A stretch of 64,000 nt of DNA from Laburnicola sp. R22_1 (GCA_014281115.1 JACONQ010000014.1:124001-188000); one strand, 5' to 3'; positions 37,118-47,432 are shown, numbered from the stretch's first letter. Numbers and translations are program-made. Notes: generated by a model from the sequence alone, not told the origin.

Positions 37118-37694
37118 TGCCGTACATTTACGTAAGCGAGTGTCAGCACATCCACAAGCCTGAACAGCCACACGCCAGAACAGCCACAAGAACTTACTAA
37201 GGAAAATAATTTACACGCTAATTGTATGGGATGTGCGGGGTCGGCGTCGCACCAGTCGGATTAGGAAGCCGCTTCAATCTAAAGTACCGACCAGGGTGGC
37301 AATCAAGCATGAATTTGCGCGCCACAATCGCCACAATGCCCAGGATGACTTCTTACTATCGTGGTGCACTTAGAAGCGTGAACGGAGTTGTTCTACTTAT
37401 CTAAGATACGAATAGCTATCAGTAGTCGTGCTGTACGGCGTAGGTCTATATCGGTGCGTAAAAGAAGTCTCTACTTGACCAGGCGCGAAGGCCTCAACGC
37501 TACTGTAATTTTTATATGCACGAGGGCGAGAGCAGTCTAGAGTAGGTGTAGAAATTTATTATTAAGAGACTTTAGCAAATTTCAACGCGCTGAGAAGACG
37601 AGAGTTGTTTGATCTCAAAGCACCTGTTGTTTGTCTCGCTACACCGGGCGTTTCGCGACCCCGGGACGGACGTTATTTCGACCAATGGCAACTA
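37118..37694. promoter_or_regulatory. divergent intergenic region between the two kinase genes (left arm)
   Basis: About 580 bp separate the start of the intact kinase gene (minus strand) from that of the truncated kinase gene (plus strand), so this would be a shared promoter region. No certain TATA element was picked out. ORFs here are short and probably not genes. Confidence 0.4.
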
Positions 37695-37925
37695 ATGGCC
37701 GCGCCAGCGCATCAAGGCTCGACTTCCTCGATCTTCCCAGTACAGCCCGGCCTGATAGTAAAGCATCCGGCTGAAGTATGGAAAGAATCCCCGGACTACA
37801 CACGGCTGACACGGAAAATTGCACACAACTTCTTCGTTGAGCGGGAAATACTGGAAGCGCTAGGAGCCCATCCTAGTATTGTAAAGTATAACATCCGTCC
37901 CTGGGTTACCGGACACCCCATGTGA
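37695..37925 (+). pseudogene. truncated protein-kinase N-lobe (left arm)
   Basis: From ATG 37,695 (MAAPAHQG) the frame reads as the start of a kinase: GLIVKHP with a candidate ATP-binding Lys, then FFVEREILEALGAHPSIVKY with the alpha-C Glu. The kinase similarity stops at KY near 37,885. The DNA then changes to a motif pair (GGGTTACCGGACACC, GTGACCGGACA) that looks like the end of a pogo-type transposon. No C-lobe follows. It is most likely a gene cut by a transposon end. Confidence 0.65.
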
Positions 37926-38723
37926 CCGGACAAACCATCGGTACTTTGACTTTCAGCAGCTGCAAAACCTATGCGCACAACGAATATTGCAATAATTCTA
38001 TGAAAATAATACGCTGCAGCTAATCCCAGATGTGGGTAATCTACTTTTTCCCTAAATTTACGTTCGCATCGTTGTCTCCGCGCCTGATTTGTACAGCGCC
38101 TTGCGTCGTGGCAAAACATAGTTCCCTACCCACAGCGCCAACATTGAGCCTTTTTCGCTCCGGCTTTTTGTAGACCAGCCTTATCCTACCCTCGCGACCC
38201 CCTCTGATTGTAAGAAGTCATCATCAGCCCTATGCGCGCTGCAGGGCGCGATTTCATGCAGCGCCGCTCCGCCGATTGGTACTTCCAGCGGAAGCGAACC
38301 ACCGATCCGGGCTAATGCGAGACCCCGTGTTTCATTGCCAAGATATGTGGCTGTGCGGGGTGCACCAGCGTTCGGATTATCAATAGTATATCCACAGGGA
38401 CCTTTGTATGGCTGATTCAGCCGCTTAGCGGGATTTTCGCAGGCCAGAGGGACCGTGCGCTCAGCAGCTTCAAATATCCTCTCATGTCCACCCCCAACGC
38501 TCCGTGGGCCATTTCTCCTCCGCCACCCGCCCGGAGAGCCTGTTTCCAGGCAGTATATGACGTGGAGGGTCTACTGCAGCGCTACAAGGCAGCCATAGCA
38601 TATTAGAACTGCGGATGCGCTCTGCCCAGGCGTACCGTCACAGGGGCGGTACGATGGGGTACTTTGAAGAAACTGAACATATAGGTAGCGTACATACGAG
38701 ATGCTACTGCTCCTCCGCTGGGC
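37926..38723. other. GC-normal spacer without a gene (left arm)
   Basis: No sustained ORF in a believable context was found. The first bases continue the presumed transposon end. The remainder (38,150-38,700) has normal base composition and is probably the 3' flank of the Crypton or old intergenic DNA. Confidence 0.4.
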
Positions 38724-41157
38724 CTACACGGCCTGTGATGTCTGCGCTGTCTGCGCTGCCTTCTGGCAGTGGCCCCGCTTCCTGGCCGCCCTGAGCTGCT
38801 TGCAGAACTGGTCCAACGAGCACCTCTGCTGCGGTTGCTGATGGTTCAGCTGCCACATGGCAGCGTCCTCGCTCGTCCTCCGTGTCTGGGCTATCCTTCG
38901 GATCTCCTTGATGACCTCGAGCCGCAGCGAGTACCACTGCTGCTCGCTGTGCCGGCCAGCCCTCCACAGGGTCCCCCAACGTCGATCTAGCTCGGTGATG
39001 GAGGGCTGGCCTTGCAGGCCTACCGTCCACTCGCGCCAGAGGCTGTCTACCGTCCGCACTGCACGGCACATACGATGCTTTGGTGCTGGCTCTAGCGGTA
39101 GGTCTGGCGTTGCTGGCGCCGCTGGGCCTGCTGGTACGGGGCACACGCGGGGTGAGTCTGCAGAGGGCGTGGGCGCGATGCTGGCTTGAGCGGACGTGCT
39201 CTTGCTAGAGACTCCGTTTGCTGGCGGCGGCAGTGAAGGCTGGAGGGTGCCAGGCATCTGAGACGCCTCTAGCCGGAATACAAGGTTGCCAGACGTTAGG
39301 GTCTGCAGCTGTAGTGACTGCGTGCTCTGCAGCGCGAGCAGCTGGCCGATAGACTGCTTGAGCTCTTCTACGCGCTGCTCCGCTGCGAGCGTCTAGCGCC
39401 TGCAGCTGGTCGGCGAGCAGAGGGATGGCTTGATACAGGACCGACAGGCGACTAGGCGCTGCCTCTGGATCGAGCGATGCCTCGACGTCCTGCGCGAAGG
39501 CCGCGTACGCTGGATGCCGGAAGGCAGGGTGGTCCCACACAGGGTGGCTGGGGAATTGACGCCGCATGGCTACCGAGTCCTGGAGGACCACCTCTCTGAG
39601 GTAGAAGAGCAGGTCTGTGAGGCCTGCAGCAGCAAGGTCGTTAACCTGCCCTGGCTGAGGACCAAAGCGGCCCTTCCACGCGTCTAGCTGCGGCCAGATA
39701 AGAGACAGGAGCTCGGCCGGCGGCGCGACGCCAGCGCGAGGAATGTTAAAGCAGCCCAGCTGCGGCGGGTGGCCGGCCATTGTCCTCATGAACTTGCGCG
39801 GCAGGGCGTTAAGGTAGCAGCCTACCATCTGCTCCTGGTTCCACCTGCCAGCGCGCCGGATCTGGTCTTCACTGATCCCTTTCAGCTCAGCCAGCTTAGC
39901 GCCTGCGCTCCGTCCAAGGTGGGTCTTCTTCTGCGAGCAGATGCCTGCGTACCCGTAGGCGCGCGCGACCCAGTCTCGCTGCGAGTTGTAGGAGATCTCT
40001 GCCGTAGGATCGCTTGTGCTAGACTTGATGAGCCGGATGCTGTACCACGCAGACCGCTGGCTGAGGTCAGGGAAGGCCTCCTGGCCTAGGTCCCATCAGT
40101 AGAGCAGGTAGAAGGCCAGACTACTAAGCACGCAAAGCAGCGGCTTCCTATGCCGCAGAGCGCCAATCGTCTCAAGCCACCTATACTAGTTCTGCTTGCT
40201 TGCGCGCGTAGTAAAGATCAAGGGCATGCAGCGTGTAGGGCCCTCGCCGTTAAACTCGAAGGTGAACAGGTCTGATATCTCTGCAGAGCGGCGGTCGCCT
40301 CCGCGTGTGAGCATGTAGTGGCCAAGTAGGATATCCACAAGGGTACGGAAGTGCACTCGACAGACGAGGCAGCCGACGACGAGCCTGCGCTTTCAGCCGC
40401 GGCGCCGTGGGACCAGAGCTCGCTGCAGAGGCGCTCGAACTCACCCTCTGTATAGCCGTCTAGCAGCGTGTCCCTGCCCTTGTCAGCGTACTGCTCTCGA
40501 TCGCGGCGGGCGTCTCTGCGCTGCAGAGACCTAAGGTACTCCCTCGCGTTGTCCACGCGCGGCGACGCGTGGCTGTTCATCCCCAGCGCCTTCTGCCCCC
40601 TCTAGAGGTCTGTGATGGCTGTGACGTACGCGCGAACAGAGCGCCAGCTAAGGCGAGTCTGGTCCTGCGGGACGTCGCCGCCTACCTTGCGAGACTTCGC
40701 TCTCAGAGGTCTGCTAGTGACCTCTTCTACTAGAAAGAGCAGTAGCTTGTCCTTAGTCACTGTGTCGCCGTCGCAGTACTGCTTCTGCTTACAGAATGCC
40801 TAGGGACGCATGGTTAGCGAGCAGGTGCGCGCATAGAAGACGGTATAACGCGCTGGTAAATACCTTAAATTCTTTCTGCTTTGGAGCATAGACCTGGCGC
40901 GTGTTCTCCGGCTGCTGTTCGCGTATTGTAGCTAGAATATGGTGGGCGTTGGCGCGCAGCTCTGCCTTGTTCGCGATGTTGATGTCTGCGCGCTGGCCGC
41001 GCTGGTAGCGTTGCGGTGGACCTATAGACTCAAGACGTCGCCCTGACCGACGGCGTGCAGCCGCAGAGGTGGGCAGGCAGATAGGTAGGTAGCAGTTAGG
41101 GTTTGAGATTGAGCTTGAGCCTGGGCTTGAGGATAATCTGGCGGCGCTTCCCTTCAC
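38724..41157 (-). pseudogene. Crypton tyrosine recombinase with GCR1_C domain (left arm)
   Basis: Exon 1 ends at 40,864, an intron runs 40,863-40,800 and exon 2 ends at 38,724. The protein reads as a fungal Crypton/Ndc10-like recombinase: N-terminal ENTRQVYAPKQKEF, core LVDILLGHYMLTRGGDRRSA, then the tyrosine-recombinase signature THLGRS (H..R), RRAGRWNQEQM and catalytic Tyr in GCYLNALPRKF. A C-terminal GCR1_C DNA-binding domain follows (VDSLWREWTVGL...TELDRRWGTLWR). Three in-frame stops (near 40,604, 40,185 and 40,095), a one-base deletion near 40,352 and a second frameshift near 39,390 disable it. No start ATG was identified. The same lesions occur in the right arm. Confidence 0.85.
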
Positions 41158-41580
41158 TTCCCTCTCTCCCTCCCTATATACAGTCTTATGAGCAGCAGCA
41201 GCAACACAGTGTATACGTCAACAGGCCAGCACTCAGCGCGCCATACCACAGAGGGACATATGTTACCAAGGATCCGGACAGGTGCCTTAGGTAAGCAGCA
41301 CCGCCGCAAGCAGACAGGCCAATGGGCGAGCGGCGCGCATGATGATACGGAGCAATCTGGCCTCAGGCTCAGCAACTCAGCCGCAGGCTCAGCGGTGGGT
41401 GTGGTGGGAGCAAGATGTCCACAGAGAGCTCAAGGGGGTGGGTGTGGATATCCGGCTGAGCCGGCCGGGGGTCACGTGGCCCGTGCGCGCGCCGGTCGCT
41501 CAGCGGGCGCGCAGCGGGACCTCGGACACCCATGTTCGCGCAACGATCGCTATTTACTAGGAAAATTAAAGAAAATAAGG
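41158..41580. other. GC-rich 5' region of the Crypton (left arm)
   Basis: Contains a TATATA-type box (about 41,173-41,182) at the expected distance upstream of exon 1, and a GC-rich tract with repeated CTCAGC and GTGGGTGTGG motifs up to about 41,540. There is no gene; the ORFs here are uninterrupted only by composition. It is probably the element's promoter end. Confidence 0.45.
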
Positions 41581-41968
41581 AACTTTAATGCTATATAACT
41601 TTTTAATAACTAAATATTTTTAAAAACTTTCTTTACTAAAGTTATAAAGAAAGATTCTATCTATAATTTTAGAATTTTAGTTTTTATAATAATTAATCTT
41701 TTAAAACGTGTTTAAAAACGTAAAAGTTTAAGTCTTTAAAATTAAAAGATAATATTTTTTTAAGTATAAACTATACTATTCTAAATAGTTTTTATATTTA
41801 CACTTTTTAATATAAAGGCCTATTTAAAAATCTATTCTATATTTTTATATTTGCACGGCCTTTTTCGTAGAAAAACCGAGGATCGGCCGTAAGGGGCCGA
41901 GTAGGATAGCAAATAACTCACCAAATAGCGTTAAAATAGCGTCAAAATAGCGTTAAGATAGGGCCGAT
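41581..41968. other. AT-rich tract and short repeats (left arm)
   Basis: About 280 bp of AT-rich DNA, then GGCCGTAAGGGGCCGA and three spaced copies of AATAGCGT(T/C)A at 41,926-41,958. These may be the end of another element. No gene was seen. Confidence 0.4.
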
Positions 41969-42145
41969 TTACAAGCTGCTAAGCTTTCTATAAGAATTGG
42001 GTGGGGCGGCGGACAAAGCGAAAAACGCCGAGATCTCACGACTTTTTGCATCTAACAGATAAGCTAATCGGCCCAGTCGGATGGCTTGTCGAGGATCACC
42101 GTCGTCTTGGTGATAAAGCCCTAAGAAATCGGTTGTGGTCGACAT
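41969..42145 (-). CDS. hypothetical 58-residue ORF (left arm)
   Basis: ATG 42,145 starts MSTTTDFLGLYHQDDGDPRQ and runs to a stop at 41,969. The upstream in-frame extension differs between arms because of a one-base indel, while this part is the same in both, so the ATG is the better start. No family was recognised. It may be part of an old element. Confidence 0.3.
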   Translation of the reverse strand: MSTTTDFLGLYHQDDGDPRQAIRLGRLAYLLDAKSREISAFFALSAAPPNSYRKLSSL

Positions 42146-42354
42146 AATTGTGACCGATGATGGATGCGCGACGCGAATAGGTAATGGGCCGTACAGGTCG
42201 CCGCAGATGTAGCCGAATAGAGGCAATGGGGCTCTCTGGACGCTAATAGTTTGCACAACAGAGTTTAAGGTATACTAATCTAAAATATTGCAAAGTTGGT
42301 GTATATCTTATTACAGCTAGCTTATTACGCGTCTTATACCGATAGGTTCCGAAG

Positions 42355-42458
42355 AATATTACTAAACGTCCCGGCAGATGCGGTAGATAGTTATAAAGAA
42401 AGTTAGAATATTACTAAACATCCCAGCAGACGCGGTAGATAGTTATAAAGGAAGTTAT
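42355..42458. promoter_or_regulatory. 52-bp tandem repeat and TATA box upstream of the secreted-protein gene (left arm)
   Basis: Two adjacent copies of AATATTACTAAACGTCCCGG... (52 bp each) lie 100-205 bp upstream of the start codon. They are followed by TATATAAAT at about 42,456-42,465 and a pyrimidine-rich leader. Position and content fit a promoter. Whether the repeat binds a regulator is inference. Confidence 0.55.
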
Positions 42459-42557
42459 ATAAATCCATATTATATCTACATACCATCTTCGCCCTCAAAG
42501 CAATATCTTCTTCTTCTCCATATAATCTCTCCAGTCCTTCAATTCAAACCTAGAACT

Positions 42558-42891
42558 ATGAAGCTGCTTAGTGTCGGTATAGTCCTCTCTATGCTTAGGT
42601 AAACTTTTAGTTTATATATATACTACGTATCTAAAAGCTAATAATGGGCAGTGCATCTGCATGGGCTAACTGCTACTGCATTACCAAGGGTGTACGCGAT
42701 AATAGCGACACCAAACTTTGCTGCGACAAAGCTAGTGGAACTATAGCAGGAAGGCCTCCTTTTGTAAGCCCTATAATTTCTACTTATAATAAAGCTAATA
42801 AATCTAGTGTCGCCTTGGGAGCAACACCGGCTCTGACAACCGAACACAGCGTTTTGCGCGCTGTTGCGCGTTTAAGTGCGATAACAATTAG
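42558..42891 (+). CDS. small secreted cysteine-rich protein, three exons (left arm)
   Basis: Exons 42,558-42,598, 42,652-42,763 and 42,808-42,891. Both introns start GTAA and end AG with GCTAAT branch-site-like motifs just upstream of the 3' splice site. The spliced frame is open and codes for 78 residues. The first 19 are a typical signal peptide (MKLLSVGIVLSMLSASAWA, cleavage after AWA). The mature part of about 59 residues has eight Cys in the order C-x-C ... CC ... C ... CC ... C, enough for four disulfides. It would be secreted. This is the profile of a fungal effector-like small secreted protein; no named family is claimed. It differs from hydrophobins in the position of the first Cys pair. 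Confidence 0.8.
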
Positions 42892-43113
42892 GATATTTGG
42901 TTTTTAGATAAAGGGCAGATATACCTAAAGCACAAAATGAAAGGTGGTGCAGAAATAGTAAGAGATAGTACATATTATTCTGAAGAGTAGTAGCTTTAGA
43001 GCTTTACAATAGGCATCCCTGATGTATATATAACATCAATGTCAGTCATTTCTTGCCTTAATTATGGTCGCCTATAGTCGCGGGCTGGTGGCTGAAAGTA
43101 TCCTAACCAATAG
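42892..43113. other. 3' flank of the secreted-protein gene (left arm)
   Basis: About 220 bp of probable 3' untranslated and intergenic sequence, followed by the end of a pogo-type element (repeated GATGTGGCACA motifs at about 43,130-43,160). Confidence 0.4.
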
Positions 43114-43543
43114 AGTCAGTGACCCAGATGTGGCACAACCCTAGATGTGGCACACAAAAATCATATCTCTATATGCGAAGCGACTGCGCGACGCCTACGC
43201 ATTACTAGCAAGTAATAATACTTTATTTCCAAGCTCTTAAGAATCTTATCCTCCTCCTCATCCGAAGTTTTGATAATTACAACATTTTTGGCCGTCCATG
43301 GGGCCGTTTTATTGCCGCCTTCGCTTCCTCCTCGCGGGCGACTCGCAGGACTTCCTCTGTCGTATAGACGTGTACACCCTCTAATCGAACTCTCTTACCT
43401 TTCCTAGCCTTCTTCCGCTTCCTAAGAAGCTCTGATTGATCTACAACTTACTTAGATAAAATAGCAATTATAGTGTTTTGACTTTCGCACAGCCAGGTCA
43501 TTCGCTCCGTATATCGCTTCACTGGTAAGACAACATCTAGACA
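43114..43543 (-). pseudogene. 3' fragment of a pogo-type transposase (left arm)
   Basis: Read on the minus strand, the last 90 or so codons of a pogo/Fot transposase: RKRKKARKGKRVRLEG, VYTTEEVLRVAREEEAK and an AT-hook-like KRPHGRPK before the stop. A CAA->TAA stop lies just upstream. Beyond it are paired GATGTGGCACA motifs typical of a terminal inverted repeat. The catalytic part is missing. Confidence 0.6.
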
Positions 43544-43822
43544 CTCGCGTAGTGTCTTTGTAAACCTTGTATTTAATTAAACTATTAAAATAGGTTCTGG
43601 TGGAGAGCTCTAGAGTAATGAGAGGTTGAGGTTTGTTGTTGCGCATGGTGTAGGTGGATTATTGTTCGCTGGATTAGGGATTTGGGGTAGGTTGTTTAGG
43701 ACGCGCATGGGCATTGAAGGCGACAAGCCAGCTGCACGCCATCCAGATAGAATATTCTTAGTTCTGACAGCTCTTGCGCGTGCTATAAATAGTAATTCAA
43801 TCTATTCTCACTGAGGGATATA
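43544..43822. other. short unassigned segment next to the axis transposon (left arm)
   Basis: Overlapping ORFs of 62-64 codons exist on both strands; neither shows a known motif and the plus-strand one has no ATG start. It is probably non-coding and ends at the TA next to the central transposon. Confidence 0.3.
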
Positions 43823-45963
43823 TTGTGAGGATAGCTACCCTAGCTTGGCAGTCCGTGCAACGCGTCACTCCATGCAACACCCTAACATAATCGCTCAGCC
43901 ACAAACATGATGCTATAGAGACAGCCACAAAAAATAATATCACGAGATTTTCTGGAGTTGAGGTCTCTAAGGCCCGTAGATAATTGCTAGCTACTCAGAT
44001 TATTGATATCTGCTTGGTGTTTTGATGATTCGGCCTCTGCGTGACTGTGAGGCGGATGCAACAGATGAGGCCTCATTAATATCTACAGCCTTACGCTGAG
44101 CCTGTTTCTTCTTAATAGATCTGCTAGAAGGCTTTGAGGCCTTCTTATTACCCTTTTGGGATAATCTGATACGTTTCTGAAGTTGACTTTGTGCCTTGCG
44201 GGCCTGTTGTTTGAGACGTCGATCTGCAGCCTTATCGGCCCTCTGCTTTGCGCGCGCATCTCTAGCAGCTGCTCGAGCAATACGCCTCTCCTGGAGAAGC
44301 CTTGCCTTGAGCTGCTGGCTGGCCCGACGAGCCTCTGCTTGCTCACTTTTTTGAAGCTGTTTTTGCTGATCCTCTATATCTTTTTGGTGTTGACGATCGC
44401 GGGCCCGCTGCACGCTATGAGGTGACTAGAAAACAGCTCCACTATGATACTCATCTGGCTGATCAAGAGGTAAAGGCCTGCCTCGCTTTGAGCGCTTCTT
44501 CTGTATCGATAGAGCCTCGCGGAGGCTATTGTTTTCATGCTCTAAAAGCTGTTTCTGTACAGAGATATGGTGTACAGTTTGACTGAGCTTTTTGGCCTTA
44601 TTATCTCCGCCTGTATCCACAGCGGCCCTTAGTAGCCTATCGATCTTTCTCCAATCTAAAGCACTGAGTACTGAGGTTGAGCTTTCTCGTGATCCTTGCT
44701 CAGATAGTTGAGACTGATCAAATCTATTGAGTATAGTTGTTGGATCGAGCGGGGAGATGCCTGTAGCTTCAAAGGCCTGGAGGATCAATGGCTGCCTCAT
44801 TGTATTGACCCAGGCCTGCCAGAACAGGCTAAAGAAATCTCTCTTAGCGATTGAGGCCAGTCCCTGGCTGTTGTTTATGAAGGCTGATAGCTCGTTCAAA
44901 TATGCTGTTGATAGAGGCTTGAAGACGCAGACATTAAGAGGCTGCAACGTATGCGTAGAATGAGGCGGATATATGGCTAGCAGGATCCTATTGCGATCAC
45001 AAAAGTCAATAAAGTCTATTGTGATATGAGATCCATGGCCATCAAGGATCAATAGCCGATACGATCGTCCAGATTTTGGCTTTGTGAGCCGATTAAACAC
45101 CTGTTGCAGCCATGCAAGGCCGATCTAATTATTGCTCCAGCCAGATTCTAATACCGTGATAAAGGCCTAATGGTGTTTAGGATTGATATCCTCGGCCCAG
45201 CTTGATTGTATGTTGATAGAGCTGGCCTGATAGATGAGACCTGGGGTCAAGGCAGATCCGTCGGCGCATATACAAGCTATGATCGATATCCACTCACGGC
45301 TGCCATCTTGTATTGCTTGCCTTACAGCCTTGGCCTCGTATAGAGGCCTATTGAAGATCCTCTTGGAGCGGGAGGTGATGCCGAGCAGGAAGCCTTTCTC
45401 GTCCATATTGTACGTATCTCGAGCCTCGATCTGATATTGTTCGATCTTACGCTGCAAGAGCTCGAAGTAGAGCTTATATTTGGCTGGAGAATCAGCTTTG
45501 TGGCGATTGTTGTCGATGCCGGCCGTCCATCGAGATATTAAGGATTCCTTGTTCCGCCGTACAAAGCGATCAACCCAGGATATTGAGATCTGCTTTTTAG
45601 CTATATGTGAAGCAAAGCTCTGTATCATCTGCCTTGTAGGAGGAAGGCCACGTTCGGTGAGCTGTTTGATATATCGTAGAAGCTCTACTTCTTGTTGTTG
45701 GCTGATATTTCGACGCGCGGAGTTGGCAGCTGCACCTGCTTGTGTGACGCCTTGGTGCCGACGCGTCAGTGTAGAAGTCACAACACCGTGATCCTTTGCA
45801 ACCTGTCTATATGAGAAAGATTCTCCTGGCTCTCGCGATTCGATTGCTGCTATCGCAGCCTCAATTGGATCCATATTGGTGGAGATATGGCGCGTCAAAG
45901 TTGGGGTGTTGCATGGAGTGACGCGTTGCACGGACTGCCAAGCTAGGGTAGCTATCCTCACAA
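43823..45963 (-). mobile_element. pogo/Fot-like transposon forming the palindrome loop
   Basis: Terminal inverted repeats of about 60 bp (TTGTGAGGATAGCTACCCTA ... GCAACACCC) lie at 43,823-43,882 and 45,904-45,963, with TA-containing flanks. The transposase gene between them is on the minus strand. Only one copy is present, and the long inverted repeat starts at its ends. The length of 2,141 bp is normal for the group. It is a different family from P1/P2. Confidence 0.9.
44000..45874 (-). pseudogene. pogo/Fot transposase of the axis element (three TAG stops)
   Basis: From ATG 45,874 (MDPIEAAIAAIESREPGES) a single frame of about 625 codons reaches 44,000, broken only by TAG codons near 45,168, 45,127 and 44,427. 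The order is a Psq-type HTH (SYRQVAKDHGVVTSTLTRRH), a CENP-B-type HTH, the DDE_1 core and a Lys/Arg/Gln-rich coiled-coil tail ending in RRGRIIKTPSRYQ. Asp 1 (YNMDEKGF) and Asp 2 (LILDGHGSH) are kept; the third reads LQPLNV instead of LQPLDV. So a handful of RIP-type G->A/C->T changes inactivate it. Confidence 0.9.
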
Positions 45964-46242
45964 TATATCCCTCAGTGAGAATAGATTGAATTACTATTTA
46001 TAGCACGCGCAAGAGCTGTTAGAACTAAGAATATTCTATCTGGATGGCGTGCAGCTGGCTTGTCGCCTTCAATGCCCATGCGCGTCCTAAACAACCTACC
46101 CCAAATCCCTAATCCAGCGAACAATAATCCACCTACACCATGCGCAACAACAAACCTCAACCTCTCATTACTCTAGAGCTCTCCACCAGAACCTATTTTA
46201 ATAGTTTAATTAAATACAAGGTTTACAAAGACACTACGCGAG

Positions 46243-46672
46243 TGTCTAGATGTTGTCTTACCAGTGAAGCGATATACGGAGCGAATGACCTGGCTGTGCG
46301 AAAGTCAAAACACTATAATTGCTATTTTATCTAAGTAAGTTGTAGATCAATCAGAGCTTCTTAGGAAGCGGAAGAAGGCTAGGAAAGGTAAGAGAGTTCG
46401 ATTAGAGGGTGTACACGTCTATACGACAGAGGAAGTCCTGCGAGTCGCCCGCGAGGAGGAAGCGAAGGCGGCAATAAAACGGCCCCATGGACGGCCAAAA
46501 ATGTTGTAATTATCAAAACTTCGGATGAGGAGGAGGATAAGATTCTTAAGAGCTTGGAAATAAAGTATTATTACTTGCTAGTAATGCGTAGGCGTCGCGC
46601 AGTCGCTTCGCATATAGAGATATGATTTTTGTGTGCCACATCTAGGGTTGTGCCACATCTGGGTCACTGACT
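46243..46672 (+). pseudogene. 3' fragment of a pogo-type transposase (right arm)
   Basis: Mirror of 43,114-43,543, with the same stop and the same KRPHGRPK end at about 46,505, followed by the paired TGTGCCACATCT motifs of the element end. Confidence 0.6.
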
Positions 46673-46895
46673 CTATCGGTTAGGATACTTTCAGCCACCA
46701 GCCCGCGACTATAGGCGACCATAATTAAGGCAAGAAATGACTGACATTGATGTTATATATACATCAGGGATGCCTATTGTAAAGCTCTAAAGCTACTACT
46801 CTTCAGAATAATATGTACTATCTCTTACTATTTCTGCACCACCTTTTATTTTGTGCTTTAGGTATATCTGCCCTTTTATCTAAAAACCAAATATC

Positions 46896-47229
46896 CTAAT
46901 TGTTATCGCACTTAAACGCGCAACAGCGCGCAAAACGCTGTGTTCGGTTGTCAGAGCCGGTGTTGCTCCCAAGGCGACACTAGATTTATTAGCTTTATTA
47001 TAAGTAGAAATTATAGGGCTTACAAAAGGAGGCCTTCCTGCTATAGTTCCACTAGCTTTGTCGCAGCAAAGTTTGGTGTCGCTATTATCGCGTACACCCT
47101 TGGTAATGCAGTAGCAGTTAGCCCATGCAGATGCACTGCCCATTATTAGCTTTTAGATACGTAGTATATATATAAACTAAAAGTTTACCTAAGCATAGAG
47201 AGGACTATACCGACACTAAGCAGCTTCAT
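46896..47229 (-). CDS. small secreted cysteine-rich protein, three exons (right arm)
   Basis: Exons on the minus strand: 47,229-47,189, 47,135-47,024 and 46,979-46,896. Splice sites, signal peptide, eight-Cys pattern and 78-residue length are as in the left copy, and no difference was seen in the coding sequence. A base difference (AAATGAAA versus AAATAAAA) and a one-base indel lie just 3' of the stop. The start codon faces the centre-distal side, as in the left arm. Confidence 0.8.
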
Positions 47230-47328
47230 AGTTCTAGGTTTGGATTGAAGGACTGGAGAGATTATATGGAGAAGAAGAAGATATTGCTTTGAGGGCGAAG
47301 ATGGTATGTAGATATGATATGGATTTAT

Positions 47329-47432
47329 ATAACTTCCTTTATAACTATCTACCGCGTCTGCTGGGATGTTTAGTAATATTCTAACTTTCTTTATAACTAT
47401 CTACCGCATCTGCCGGGACGTTTAGTAATATT
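47329..47432. promoter_or_regulatory. 52-bp tandem repeat upstream of the secreted-protein gene (right arm)
   Basis: Mirror of 42,355-42,458, with both 52-bp units kept. The TATATAAAT box follows at about 47,322-47,331 on the minus strand. Confidence 0.55.

Larger units (their letters stand above)
29826..43882 (+). repeat. palindrome, left arm (about 14.1 kb)
   Basis: This arm matches, in reverse complement, the segment 45,904-61,846. Paired coordinates sum to about 89,786-89,798 through most of the arm, and to 91,672 in the outer part, where the right arm has the extra pogo insertion. The kinase, Crypton and secreted-protein regions are virtually identical; occasional single-base indels and A/G or T/C differences were found. 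The inner end coincides with the inverted repeat of the central transposon. Confidence 0.95.

Noticed and set aside
37605..37694. Upstream extension of the truncated kinase from a TTG codon
   Set aside because: Non-ATG start; the ATG at 37,695 precedes the kinase-like part.
38704..39257. Overlapping ORFs on both strands of the Crypton (146, 110, 85 and 73 codons)
   Set aside because: GC-rich sequence gives long shadow frames; only the frame with recombinase and GCR1_C motifs is meaningful.
38724..41157. Starship captain (DUF3435) identity for the tyrosine recombinase
   Set aside because: The NDC10/Crypton-like core and the C-terminal GCR1_C domain fit a Crypton; no DUF3435 pattern was recognised, and the gene is not at the edge of a cargo element.
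42558..42891. Hydrophobin
   Set aside because: Eight cysteines are present, but the first pair is Cys 3-4, not Cys 2-3, and hydrophobic spacing is absent.
42644..42907. The unspliced 87-residue ORF as the gene product
   Set aside because: It lacks the signal peptide and loses the reading frame of the second cysteine half; the spliced three-exon model explains both.
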